DNA of 64,000 nucleotides from positions 1 through 64,000 of the forward strand of contig NZ_BOQP01000036.1 in assembly GCF_018332715.1 (NCBI RefSeq), read 5' to 3'. Positions 43,311 through 50,828 of this stretch are shown piece after piece. Numbering within the stretch: the first letter of the stretch is position 1; every line of letters begins with the position of its first letter. This DNA comes from Winogradskya consettensis. Its GTDB lineage: Bacteria > Actinomycetota > Actinomycetes > Mycobacteriales > Micromonosporaceae. Under the pieces are notes generated by a model. The model saw only the letters and a list, made by a program, of their open reading frames with translations. It did no database searches and was not told the DNA's origin. The position numbers and the translations under genes are program-made.

Positions 43311-43382
43311 GATCAGCAATTCTGGTCGTCGCACCACCCGCCCGCAGGCGCCCTGCCGGACATCGCTGGGTACATTCCTGCC

Positions 43383-44330
43383 ATGCGTGAACGCGTGGTC
43401 GCCCTGGTCGGGCCGACGCTGGAGATGTACCCGGTGACCTGTGCGTCGGCGGTGTTCGGCTATCACGGCCCCGACATCGCCCACCGGTACGGATTCCGGC
43501 TGTGCACCGAGCGGCCGGGCTCCGTCCGTACCACCATGGGCTTCGACATCGTGGTGGACGACGGCCTGGAGGCGCTCGCCGAGGCCGACACCGTCCTGAT
43601 CGCGGGTTGGTGTCCCGGACCGGAAGTGCCCGCGGCGGTCGGCGATGCGGTCAGAAACGCTCATTCTCGTGGCGCGCGGATTGTCGCTGTCTGTTCGGGT
43701 GTCTACGTCCCGGCGAGCCTGGGACTGCTCGACGGGCGTGTGGCCGCGGTCCATTGGGAGCTCACGGGTGTGCTCGGGCGGCAATACCCGAAGATCCAGG
43801 CCGACGCGACAATTTTGTACGCCGACCACGGCGACGTTGCGACCGCCGGCGCCTCGGCCACCACCATCGACCTGTGCCTCAACCAGGTACGGCGGGACCA
43901 CGGCGCGGCGCTCGCCATGCGGATCGGACGGCAACTGTCCGCCGCGCCGCACCGGGAGGGCCACCAGCGACAGTTTCCGTCACTGCCGACAACCGGCCCG
44001 GTGCCCGATTCGATCGCTCCGCTGCTCGACTGGATCGCCGCGAACCTGCACACCCCGCTCACCATCGACGCCATGTCCGCCAGGGCCGGTGTCTCACCGC
44101 GCACTCTGAACCGCTACTTCGTCGAACAGCTCGGCACATCGCCGGGCCGGTGGCTGCTCGACCGGCGGATCGCGAGCACCCGCGCCCTGCTGGAGGAGAC
44201 CGATCTACCGGTCGAGACGATCGCCGAGCGGGTCGGCCTCTCCTCCGCGGTGAACCTGCGCCGCCGTTTCCGTCATGCGTTGCAGACGACGCCGGGCGCC
44301 TATCGGCGTACGTTCCGGGCCTCTTTTTAG
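43383..44330 (+). CDS. GlxA-family transcriptional regulator (DJ-1/PfpI-AraC)
   Basis: The 315-residue protein has an N-terminal DJ-1/PfpI-like domain (VALVGPTLEMYPVTCASAVF, nucleophile-like Cys in VAVCSGVYVPASLGLLDGRVAAVHW) and a C-terminal AraC-type double HTH (TIDAMSARAGVSPRTLNRYFVEQLGTSPGRWLLDRRI and VETIAERVGLSSAVNLRRRFRH). It is divergent from the MFS gene and may control it. Confidence 0.92.
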   Translation: MRERVVALVGPTLEMYPVTCASAVFGYHGPDIAHRYGFRLCTERPGSVRTTMGFDIVVDDGLEALAEADTVLIAGWCPGPEVPAAVGDAVRNAHSRGARIVAVCSGVYVPASLGLLDGRVAAVHWELTGVLGRQYPKIQADATILYADHGDVATAGASATTIDLCLNQVRRDHGAALAMRIGRQLSAAPHREGHQRQFPSLPTTGPVPDSIAPLLDWIAANLHTPLTIDAMSARAGVSPRTLNRYFVEQLGTSPGRWLLDRRIASTRALLEETDLPVETIAERVGLSSAVNLRRRFRHALQTTPGAYRRTFRASF

Positions 44331-44351
44331 AGCGCGTCCCGGGCGTCCTTT

Positions 44352-45269
44352 TCAGAACGTCAGGACCAGGCGGCCGCGGAATCCGCCTGCCTCGACCCGG
44401 CGGTGTGCTTCGGCGGCTTCCTCAGCGGGGAGCACACCCGCGACCCGCGGGGTGAGCGCTCCGGCTTCGACGGCCTGGCGCAGTGCGTCGAGTTTTTCCT
44501 GCGAGTGATAGTCGTCGTAGACCCAGGCGGCCTCGTAGCGGATCCCCCGGGTGGGCTCGCCTTTCCAGCGGCGCAGAGAGACGAACACACCACCGTCGCG
44601 TACGGCGGGTAGCACCGTTTCGTGCAGCAGAGCGGTGTCCGCCAGGGCGTCCACGCCGTCGGGGAAGACGGCGCGGATCCGGGCCGCAGCGTTGTCGCCC
44701 CGCTCGATGAGGTGGTCCGGCCTGAGGACCATGTCCTCGGGTGCCGCGTCCGCGATCACGATCAGGCCCCGCATCTTGGCGAGCTGGACCAGGTAGGTAC
44801 CGACCATTCCCGCTGCTCCGGTCACAGCGATGCTCTGGCCGGGCTTCAGCGCGGCGAGTTCCAGGATCTGGGTCGCGGTGAGGCCGTTCATCGGCAGGGT
44901 GCAGGCCTGCTCGAACGACGTTCCCGCGGGTATGCGGGCGATGGAGTCGTCCGGGGCGATGAGGTACTCGGCGTACGCGCCGCCGTGCTCGGACATCGGG
45001 ATGGCCAGGGCCATGACCTCGTCGCCGAGCTGCCACGTGCTGCCCTCGCCGAGCTCGTCGATCACGCCGGCCGCTTCCGCGCCGGGGATGTGCGGCGGGG
45101 GTCCGTCGCCGACCCCGAGCAGGCCTGTGCGCCGGGAGATGTCGGTCGGGTTGACGGCCGCTGCCCGGACCCGGACCCGGACCTCGCCGGGGCCGGGATG
45201 CGGATCGGGGAGGTCGTGGACGCCGAGCACCTCCGGGCCCCCGAACTCGATGAATCCGATTGCTTTCAC
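44352..45269 (-). CDS. NADP-dependent quinone-oxidoreductase-like MDR protein
   Basis: The 305-residue protein belongs to the zinc-free MDR family: MKAIGFIEFGGPEVLGVHDLPDPHPGPGEVRVRVRAAAVNPTD at the N terminus, PHIPGAEAAGVI, and the Rossmann turn VTGAAGMVGTYLVQLAK. It probably reduces quinones or enones with NADPH. GTG start at 45269. A perfect 7+4+7 palindrome (45293-45310) lies just upstream, so a dimeric repressor likely controls it, though no matching regulator is adjacent. Confidence 0.9.
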   Translation of the reverse strand: MKAIGFIEFGGPEVLGVHDLPDPHPGPGEVRVRVRAAAVNPTDISRRTGLLGVGDGPPPHIPGAEAAGVIDELGEGSTWQLGDEVMALAIPMSEHGGAYAEYLIAPDDSIARIPAGTSFEQACTLPMNGLTATQILELAALKPGQSIAVTGAAGMVGTYLVQLAKMRGLIVIADAAPEDMVLRPDHLIERGDNAAARIRAVFPDGVDALADTALLHETVLPAVRDGGVFVSLRRWKGEPTRGIRYEAAWVYDDYHSQEKLDALRQAVEAGALTPRVAGVLPAEEAAEAHRRVEAGGFRGRLVLTF

Positions 45270-45292
45270 CGGCGTACCCTCCCGCGCTCATT

Positions 45293-45310
45293 TCCAACGT
45301 AATCGTTGGA
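45293..45310. promoter_or_regulatory. Operator-like palindrome
   Basis: TCCAACG-TAAT-CGTTGGA is a perfect 7-bp inverted repeat around four bases, 24 bases upstream of the MDR oxidoreductase start. Confidence 0.6.
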
Positions 45311-45333
45311 GTTGAACCGAGCGTACGACGGTA

Positions 45334-45360
45334 GCCCGCCGACGACAAACGCCGACGGGC
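45334..45360 (-). terminator. Terminator-like hairpin after rsr
   Basis: GCCCGCCGACG and CGCCGACGGGC, five bases apart, pair at nine of eleven positions. The hairpin lies just after the rsr stop codon (transcribed leftward). There is no U tract. Confidence 0.45.
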
Positions 45361-45364
45361 CCCT

Positions 45365-46915
45365 TCACTCCCAGGGCCAGGTGCCGTTCCGGCCCGATTC
45401 CAGCAGGGGGACCATGCGGAACGCGGCGTCCGTGAGGCCGCCGAAGGTGTGCCGGTAGGGGCCGGTCGCGCCGTGTCCCGCCTGGTATCCGGCGAGGTTC
45501 CAGGTGTATAGCGGGGTGTGCGGCGGGATGGCCGAGCCCGGGTCGCCGTCGCCCGCCCAGGCCTGCTCGTCGGTGACGATGAGGACGCGGTCGTGGCCGG
45601 CGTACCACTTGTGGAGCGCCGTGCGGGTCTTCGTGCCGCCCAGGTTGCTGAAGCGGTCGATCACACGTAGCAGCGACTCCCCCGGGCGTACGTCGACGGA
45701 GTGGGAGCGGGTGCCGAACTGCACCAGGTCGACCTGGCCCGGGTTTCGCGCCGCGAGTGCCGCACCGAAGACCGCCGCGGCGTCCGCGCGGGTCAGCTCC
45801 GAGCGAGCCGACATCGTGTCGAACATCGAGCCGGACCGGTCCACCAGGACCAGCGTGCGGCCCGGCAGCTTCGGCACGTTGCTCAGCGACAGGTTGAGCG
45901 CCTTGTCGAGAGCGTGACCCCATCGCAGCGACGGTGCTGCCCGGTAGGCGGCGAGGAAACGGAACGGGAACTGACGCGAGCGGCGTACCTGATCCGCATC
46001 GGACAGTCGTTCGGCGACCGCAGTGGCGACGTCGTCCGGCACCTGGGCCTGATCGAAGTTGCGCAGGTTCCGCAGCAGAGCGGCATATCCCATGCTCGGG
46101 ATGAGCGCGCTCCACATCGCGGCCTTGTCCACCTGAGCACCCGCGAGCGAGAGGGCGTCCTCCCACGTCATGCCGGCGGCCTTCAACGCGTCGGCGTCGA
46201 GCAACGCCGACGAATTTCCGGCAACACGCGCACGCAGCTCGGCGTTGCGGGCGAGCATCGGCAGCGACGCGGGCAATGCCGTGTCGCGCTTGTGCCGGCG
46301 GTCGAGCGCCACCTTGAACAGGTCGCCCTGCCACGGCGAATCCGCGGCCGCAGTCGGGTGCGTCAGGTCGATGACGTCGGCGAAGCGGAACCCGTGCGCC
46401 GCCGTGTCGTACTTGAGCAGTGAGAACTCGGTATAGAGGCGCTGAACGGCGTCAACGATGCCGCGCTTGACCGGCTTCGGGATCGCGCGGCCGTACTTGC
46501 CCGTCCAATAGGCGAGCATTTCACCGGGCTCGTCGGCACGCAGCAGCACGGAAGCGATCAGTTGACGGCCGCCCGGCTTTCCCGCGGTGAGCAGGGCACG
46601 GGTCGCCTCGGCCGCCCCGACCAGGGACGCGGTGCGCATGTTCGCACGGCTGCGCAGCCAGGTCAGAAATCCTGCGATCCACTCCGGATCGGCGATCGCC
46701 ACCTGGCGGACCAGCTGCGCGTAACGGGCGTCACGGTCTCCTGCTGCCTCGTAGAACGTGGCCTCGCCGACCATGTTGGCGACGGCGAAAAGAAAAAGCT
46801 CAGACCTGGCGTCACGGGCGACTCCGGCGGCGCCCTCGTACGTGACGGCGGGGCCGGCGCTGGTGATCGGTCCGGTCACGGCGGGCTTCGCCGTGGTCGT
46901 GTTGAACTTTGCCAT
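45365..46915 (-). CDS. rsr: Ro60 ortholog (TROVE plus vWA)
   Basis: The 516-residue protein is a bacterial Ro60. The TROVE HEAT-repeat ring occupies about residues 20-350 (ELFLFAVANMVGEATFYEAAGDRDARYAQLVRQVA, GFLTWLRSRANMRTASLVGAAEATRALL, ADEPGEMLAYWTGKYGRAIPKPVKRGI, WSALIPSMGYAALLRNLRNFD). A vWA domain follows with MIDAS DRSGSM. Ro60 binds Y RNAs on its ring and scaffolds RNA decay or repair with RNase partners such as PNPase. GGAAGGAG precedes the ATG. A YrlA-type Y RNA lies immediately upstream on the same strand. Confidence 0.93.
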   Translation of the reverse strand: MAKFNTTTAKPAVTGPITSAGPAVTYEGAAGVARDARSELFLFAVANMVGEATFYEAAGDRDARYAQLVRQVAIADPEWIAGFLTWLRSRANMRTASLVGAAEATRALLTAGKPGGRQLIASVLLRADEPGEMLAYWTGKYGRAIPKPVKRGIVDAVQRLYTEFSLLKYDTAAHGFRFADVIDLTHPTAAADSPWQGDLFKVALDRRHKRDTALPASLPMLARNAELRARVAGNSSALLDADALKAAGMTWEDALSLAGAQVDKAAMWSALIPSMGYAALLRNLRNFDQAQVPDDVATAVAERLSDADQVRRSRQFPFRFLAAYRAAPSLRWGHALDKALNLSLSNVPKLPGRTLVLVDRSGSMFDTMSARSELTRADAAAVFGAALAARNPGQVDLVQFGTRSHSVDVRPGESLLRVIDRFSNLGGTKTRTALHKWYAGHDRVLIVTDEQAWAGDGDPGSAIPPHTPLYTWNLAGYQAGHGATGPYRHTFGGLTDAAFRMVPLLESGRNGTWPWE

Positions 46916-46949
46916 GACGAGAAGAACTCCTTCCGCGGACCGGAAGAGA

Positions 46950-47130
46950 GCAACAATTCTTCAGTGCGGGGTGCCCGAGATCGAAGTCGGCCTCGGAACG
47001 TAACTGCTCTATCCCCTGAGCTATGCCGGCCTGGGTGCCGGCACCGGGACTCGAACCCGGGACCTGTCCATTAAGAGTGGAAGTAACCGCTGCCTGCGCA
47101 CCGGGCACCCACCGCATCTGAAGTTGTTGC
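46950..47130 (-). ncRNA. yrlA: YrlA-type Y RNA with a circularly permuted tRNA-Lys-like module
   Basis: The ends form a ~26-bp stem: GCAACAA/TTGTTGC, CUUCAG/CTGAAG (with an AA bulge), UGCG/CGCA, and GGGUGCCCG/CGGGCACCC. Inside lies a tRNA in permuted order: an anticodon arm with loop CUCUUAA (anticodon CUU, 4-bp stem plus one mismatch), a 5-base variable loop, T arm CCGGG-UUCGAGU-CCCGG, acceptor 3' strand UGCCGGC, linker ACCCAG, acceptor 5' strand GCCGGCA, UA, and D arm GCUC-AGGGGAUA-GAGC. All tRNA stems are Watson-Crick except one anticodon pair. Bacterial YrlA RNAs are known to pair a Ro-binding stem with a tRNA-like part. The RNA ends 35 bases before rsr. Confidence 0.88.
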
Positions 47131-47218
47131 CCCTCCCGAGATCAAAGGGCAGAACGGCATTGATTTCCATGCAATGAAGTAGCCGTCCCGCGTCGCACCG
47201 GGAGGTGCAGGAACGAAG

Positions 47219-48427
47219 TTAGCAACGAAGCTTCCCGATGTCGCCCGAGTTTTGCGGCAGGCGGCTGACGTCCCCGAACGCCGAGGTCTCCAGGACCATC
47301 CGTTGCGGCTGCTCGAAATCGGCGGACCAGAGCCGCCAGCTGCCGTCGTCGACCGCGTAGTTGACGATTGCCTGCGATGCCGTCCAGCTCGCCAGCGTGA
47401 GCACGCCGCGATCCGGCAGAACGGGCTCGGCCGGGAGTGCGGCCGGCGTGCCGAAGTTGTAGCGTTTCGCCATGTGGGTCGCCAGGTGCGGGCTTACCGC
47501 AAGCCATTCGTCGGTCAGCCGCCCGAAAGCGGCATCACGCGACCACCAGGGCCGCCCCGCCGCACTGAGAATGGCGTCACCTACGCCCTCGAACACGGCG
47601 CAGTATTCGCGGATCGGGACCTTGCCGACCTGTTTTGCGTAACGGACCGTGCGGATCTGCAGCATCACTTCGTGCAGGACATACGCGGCCGTGCCGACCG
47701 ATTTCTCTTTCACGCGTGGCTTCGGCGGTCTCGGCTCCCGGGCGGGGGTGATCGCGTCGGCGGCCCGGCCCGCGTGCGTCAGATGCCACGAATCGTCATC
47801 CAGTCCGAGCACGGCTCCTGCGCAACGGATCAGCCCGCGATCACCGATCCGGATCTCCACTCCCGGGTCAGCCACGGCGAGGACGATGCCGGTCACGTCG
47901 GAGGTATCGACACGTACGTCCTGAATGTCGCGAAGGTACAGCTCCACCACGGCGTCCGTGGTCGTCTGGACAGCCAGGTAGCCGGCGAGGGTGGTTCCGG
48001 CGCGCTCCACCCGTACGGTGCGAAGTTCGGCCTGGTCCAGGCGGTAGTCCTGGGTGAGGCTCGCAACGGCCGCGACGGTCAGCGGCGCCGAGCTGAAGCG
48101 GATCCGGCCCAGGGAGTCACGGTAGTAAGGGGACTCGGGTGCTGCGGGCGCGAGCAGGGCCGCCAGGGGCTGACCGCCGTGCCGGACCATCCAGGCGTGG
48201 CGTGACGGTCCCAGGTCCGCCATCCATCGCAGGGCCTGCGCGGCGTGCCGGTCACGGACCCGGGCCGGGCGGAAACGCGCTGCTCGGAACAGGGGGAACG
48301 TGTTGTTGTCCCAGACATCGGCGATCCCGGCGACCTCGGTGCGGTCGAAGAAACGGCCATCGGCGGACAACTCCGCGATGCGCGCGAATGAGCGATCGAG
48401 CAGTCCCGTGAGCACTCGCAGACTCAT
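47219..48427 (-). CDS. Hypothetical protein upstream of the Y RNA/Ro60 genes
   Basis: The 402-residue soluble protein begins MSLRVLTGLLDRSFARIAELSADGRFFDRTEVAGIADVWDNNTFPLFRAARF. It has a beta-rich central part (LYLRDIQDVRVDTSDVTGIVLAVADPGVEIRIGDRGLIRC), a basic linker KPRVKEKS, and a C-terminal helix-strand region with HLATHMAKRYNFGTPAALP. It has no membrane segment and no motif I recognise. It shares a strand with the Y RNA and rsr, with an 88-base gap to the RNA, so it may be co-transcribed or only adjacent. Start ATG at 48427. Confidence 0.65.
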   Translation of the reverse strand: MSLRVLTGLLDRSFARIAELSADGRFFDRTEVAGIADVWDNNTFPLFRAARFRPARVRDRHAAQALRWMADLGPSRHAWMVRHGGQPLAALLAPAAPESPYYRDSLGRIRFSSAPLTVAAVASLTQDYRLDQAELRTVRVERAGTTLAGYLAVQTTTDAVVELYLRDIQDVRVDTSDVTGIVLAVADPGVEIRIGDRGLIRCAGAVLGLDDDSWHLTHAGRAADAITPAREPRPPKPRVKEKSVGTAAYVLHEVMLQIRTVRYAKQVGKVPIREYCAVFEGVGDAILSAAGRPWWSRDAAFGRLTDEWLAVSPHLATHMAKRYNFGTPAALPAEPVLPDRGVLTLASWTASQAIVNYAVDDGSWRLWSADFEQPQRMVLETSAFGDVSRLPQNSGDIGKLRC

Positions 48428-48484
48428 GGCGATCAAGGTATCGCCCGATCGCTTGTCGGCGGTGCTTTGCTGATGCTGCGACAC

Positions 48485-48497
48485 TGGGACTGTCCCA
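48485..48497. promoter_or_regulatory. Perfect palindrome between divergent unknown genes
   Basis: TGGGAC-T-GTCCCA is a perfect 6-bp inverted repeat around one base. It lies 27 bases before the ATG of the gene at 48524, in the gap to the divergent unknown gene. Confidence 0.5.
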
Positions 48498-48523
48498 CGA
48501 TCCTGGATGACGAGGAGGCGGCG

Positions 48524-49036
48524 ATGGAGTTCAGCGGAGCGAACCAGCGCGAGGAGTCCATCGAGCCGGATGTCCCGCGCCGGGAGCCACATCGGGCGCT
48601 GGCCGAGGCGGTGCTGAGCAACGCCGCTGAGCAGGCAGAATGGCTGGCCGACGGCGGGACGGAGCCGAAGCTGCCGGACGCGTGGTCCGGGCTGTGGCAG
48701 GCGGCGGTGCAGCGCCAGATGGATCTGAGCGGGCAGGCGGAGCCGGTGGCCAGCCAGGCCGTGAGCAGCACGATGTCCCAGCTCGCGACGCTCTACCACG
48801 AGGCCGCGTGGTTCCGCACCGACGACGACCTGCGCCGGCGGGCCACCAACGAGGTGCTGTTCTACGGCACCGAGCTGCGTACCAAGCTGCGCAGCCAGTC
48901 CGCGCAGGAGGCCTGGCAGCGGCGTTCGGCCTACGGTCTCTCGGCCAGCAGCTCAGCCGTCCGCGCCCGGGTGACGGCCAACGATGACTGGCTCGCCGGC
49001 TGGCAGGCCTGGGCCGCCGCGCAGCAGACCAGCTGA
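48524..49036 (+). CDS. Hypothetical protein
   Basis: The 170-residue acidic protein is almost entirely helical (LWQAAVQRQMDLSGQAEPVASQAVSSTMSQLATLYHEAAWFRTDDDLRRRATNEVLFYGTELRTKLRS). It has several Trp near the C terminus. GGAGGCGGCG precedes ATG at 48524. It is divergent from the unknown gene at 47219-48427, sharing a palindrome. I do not recognise the family. Confidence 0.6.
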   Translation: MEFSGANQREESIEPDVPRREPHRALAEAVLSNAAEQAEWLADGGTEPKLPDAWSGLWQAAVQRQMDLSGQAEPVASQAVSSTMSQLATLYHEAAWFRTDDDLRRRATNEVLFYGTELRTKLRSQSAQEAWQRRSAYGLSASSSAVRARVTANDDWLAGWQAWAAAQQTS

Positions 49037-49067
49037 TCCCGCATCTCGGCGCCCGGACTTTCACTCA

Positions 49068-49200
49068 ATGCGTCGCGAACCTGCCGCGCCGACGCACATG
49101 CACTTCCCGGCGGGCGGCGTCGGCCTGAAGCTGGGACTGCAGGACGCCATGAACCTCGGCTGGAAACTGGCCGCAGTCGTGCAGGCGGCCCTGATCACCG
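49068..49200 (+). pseudogene. FAD-dependent monooxygenase fragment
   Basis: A short frame reads THMHFPAGGVGLKLGLQDAMNLGWKLAAVVQ. This is the conserved FAD-binding loop of aromatic-ring hydroxylases (the usual form is AAH-x-HFPxGGxGLNxGxQDAxNLGWKLA). Nothing upstream or downstream continues the family, so only about 35 residues of a once-longer gene remain, wedged between two unrelated genes. Confidence 0.65.
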
Positions 49201-49228
49201 CGACAACCCGGCCAGATCCCCGTACGCG

Positions 49229-50389
49229 TCAGCGCAGTTCGAGCTGGACGCCTTCCTGGATGAGTTGATCGACCAGGTCGTCGAAGGTGGTGGCAGGTCC
49301 CCAGCTCGTCCGGTCGTAGCCGGGGACCAGATGGGCGCGCGCGACCTGCGAGTGTTCCCAGATCAGCCGGAACCCGGGAGTTGCGCCGCCATCGCCGGTC
49401 GCGGCGTTCTCGTGCAGCCAGAACGAGTCGCCACCGAACCAGCCGCCAGGTCCGTTGATCGCTTCACCGATCGCGCAGAAGAAGCCGTCGTAGTCGGTTA
49501 TGAAGCGCCCGTCCATGGTGTACACGGTGCCCGACGGCTTGTCCGGGGCATGGATCCGGTGCGCCGCGGCGGCTTGCACCCACAGAAAGCGACCGCTGCG
49601 ATCAAGCTCCGCCCACTGATTGGGCGTGGCCGGGCCGCCGGCCCGCCACATGTCCCAGATCGGGCGCTCGTTGGCGGCGAGCGGCCTGGGGATCGGAGCG
49701 TCCAGGACGATGTCCATGTGGTCATCACCGAGGGTTGACGGCCGTGTGGAAACGACACGTGCGTGCACCCGGTAATCCCAGCCGAGCTTGTTGACCGTGC
49801 CGTCGACGCGGACGTGGGCAAGCTCGGCCTGCACCGACCCGGTCAGCCCGGGACGGCAGCCCAGCAGAGTGAGCGGCGGACCCGGCGGCCACCCGTCCGG
49901 TCGTGCGTGGAACAGCCCCGCTGTTTTCCGGCATTCACCGACCGGTGTGCCGGAGCCCGACCAATCGAACAACAGATAGCCGGAAACGTCGGGCGCTACC
50001 GTTCCGCCACCGTTGTTGTCGTCGTCGCGGCGGTGCCCCTCAAGCTCGATGTCCAGCAGGCCGGACCCGTCCGCCGCGGTCCGGTGACCGACGACCCGGA
50101 TATCGAGCAGTTCCTCCGTGGTCCGATAGCACTTCCCGCAGACCTCGGTCCCCGGATGATCGGAGGCACATGCGCCGACCACCCCGAAATTGCCGAACCA
50201 GGCCGGCCCGGTGCCGTCGATCGCGGCGAGCAAAGGGCCGGACGGCGCACAACTCACCAGGGTGTAGCGCTCATACACCGGCTCGGCCGGAAACAATCGG
50301 TCGACAAAAAGCCCGTCGATGTCCGCACATTCGGTGACGGTCGCACCGGTCTCCTCGTCGAGCAGCCGCCAGCGCAAGGGAATCGACAC
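49229..50389 (-). CDS. Barstar-domain-containing protein
   Basis: The 386-residue protein ends in a barstar-like domain: FITDYDGFFCAIGEAINGPGGWFGGDSF followed by FDDLVDQLIQEGVQLELR. Barstar is the inhibitor of barnase-type RNases, and longer actinobacterial relatives often fuse it to an unknown N-terminal part. Here residues 1-250 are beta-rich with a zinc-like CGKC pair (TEVCGKCYRTTEELLDIRV). It could be an immunity-type protein, but no toxin gene is adjacent. GTG/ATG start at 50389; the tautomerase-like gene lies upstream. Confidence 0.7.
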   Translation of the reverse strand: MSIPLRWRLLDEETGATVTECADIDGLFVDRLFPAEPVYERYTLVSCAPSGPLLAAIDGTGPAWFGNFGVVGACASDHPGTEVCGKCYRTTEELLDIRVVGHRTAADGSGLLDIELEGHRRDDDNNGGGTVAPDVSGYLLFDWSGSGTPVGECRKTAGLFHARPDGWPPGPPLTLLGCRPGLTGSVQAELAHVRVDGTVNKLGWDYRVHARVVSTRPSTLGDDHMDIVLDAPIPRPLAANERPIWDMWRAGGPATPNQWAELDRSGRFLWVQAAAAHRIHAPDKPSGTVYTMDGRFITDYDGFFCAIGEAINGPGGWFGGDSFWLHENAATGDGGATPGFRLIWEHSQVARAHLVPGYDRTSWGPATTFDDLVDQLIQEGVQLELR

Positions 50390-50398
50390 GCGCCGACT

Positions 50399-50818
50399 TT
50401 AGCCGGTGGGCTTGCTCAGTTCCGCCCGGGCGGCGGCTACCAGTTCGGCGTTGGTGTGGGCGTGGCCCCACAGGCCCCAGCCACCTTCCGGTGCCTCGGT
50501 GAGCAGCACCCAGGTGCGCTGCGGGTCCCCGCCCGCCGCGGCGACGATTCTGGTCAGTTCGGCGACCACCGCGAGCTGTTTCTCCCGGTCGAGGGCGCCC
50601 GCATTCGTCAGGACCTGGACGCGCACGTATTCGCTGTCCCCGTCGACGTTGCTGAGGGAATCCGCGGGGAGCGTGTGCACGAACGCGGCCGTGTTCTTGC
50701 GGAACATGGCGATCGGCGGGACCTGTTCGATGGTCATGACCGCGGTGGCCAGGTCCTGGGCGAGCTTTTTGACGTCCGGGAACGTTCCCTCGGTGGCGTA
50801 CACGTCGATCATCGGCAT
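50399..50818 (-). CDS. Tautomerase-family protein
   Basis: The 139-residue product begins MPMIDVYATEGTFPDVKKLAQDLATAVMTIEQVPP, so the mature N terminus would be the Pro1 that acts as general base in 4-oxalocrotonate tautomerase relatives. A second beta-alpha-beta unit follows (VRVQVLTNAGALDREKQLAVVAELTRIVAAAG), as in fused or long tautomerases. ATG at 50818 places Pro next to Met. It sits directly downstream of a large LuxR-ATPase gene on the same strand and may share its transcript. Confidence 0.8.
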   Translation of the reverse strand: MPMIDVYATEGTFPDVKKLAQDLATAVMTIEQVPPIAMFRKNTAAFVHTLPADSLSNVDGDSEYVRVQVLTNAGALDREKQLAVVAELTRIVAAAGGDPQRTWVLLTEAPEGGWGLWGHAHTNAELVAAARAELSKPTG

Positions 50819-50828
50819 GAGGCCAACG

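Noticed and set aside
46985..47060. Ordinary tRNA gene on the - strand
   Set aside because: The acceptor, D and T arms are present, but in permuted order inside a long stem next to Ro60, so this is a Y RNA rather than a normal tRNA gene.
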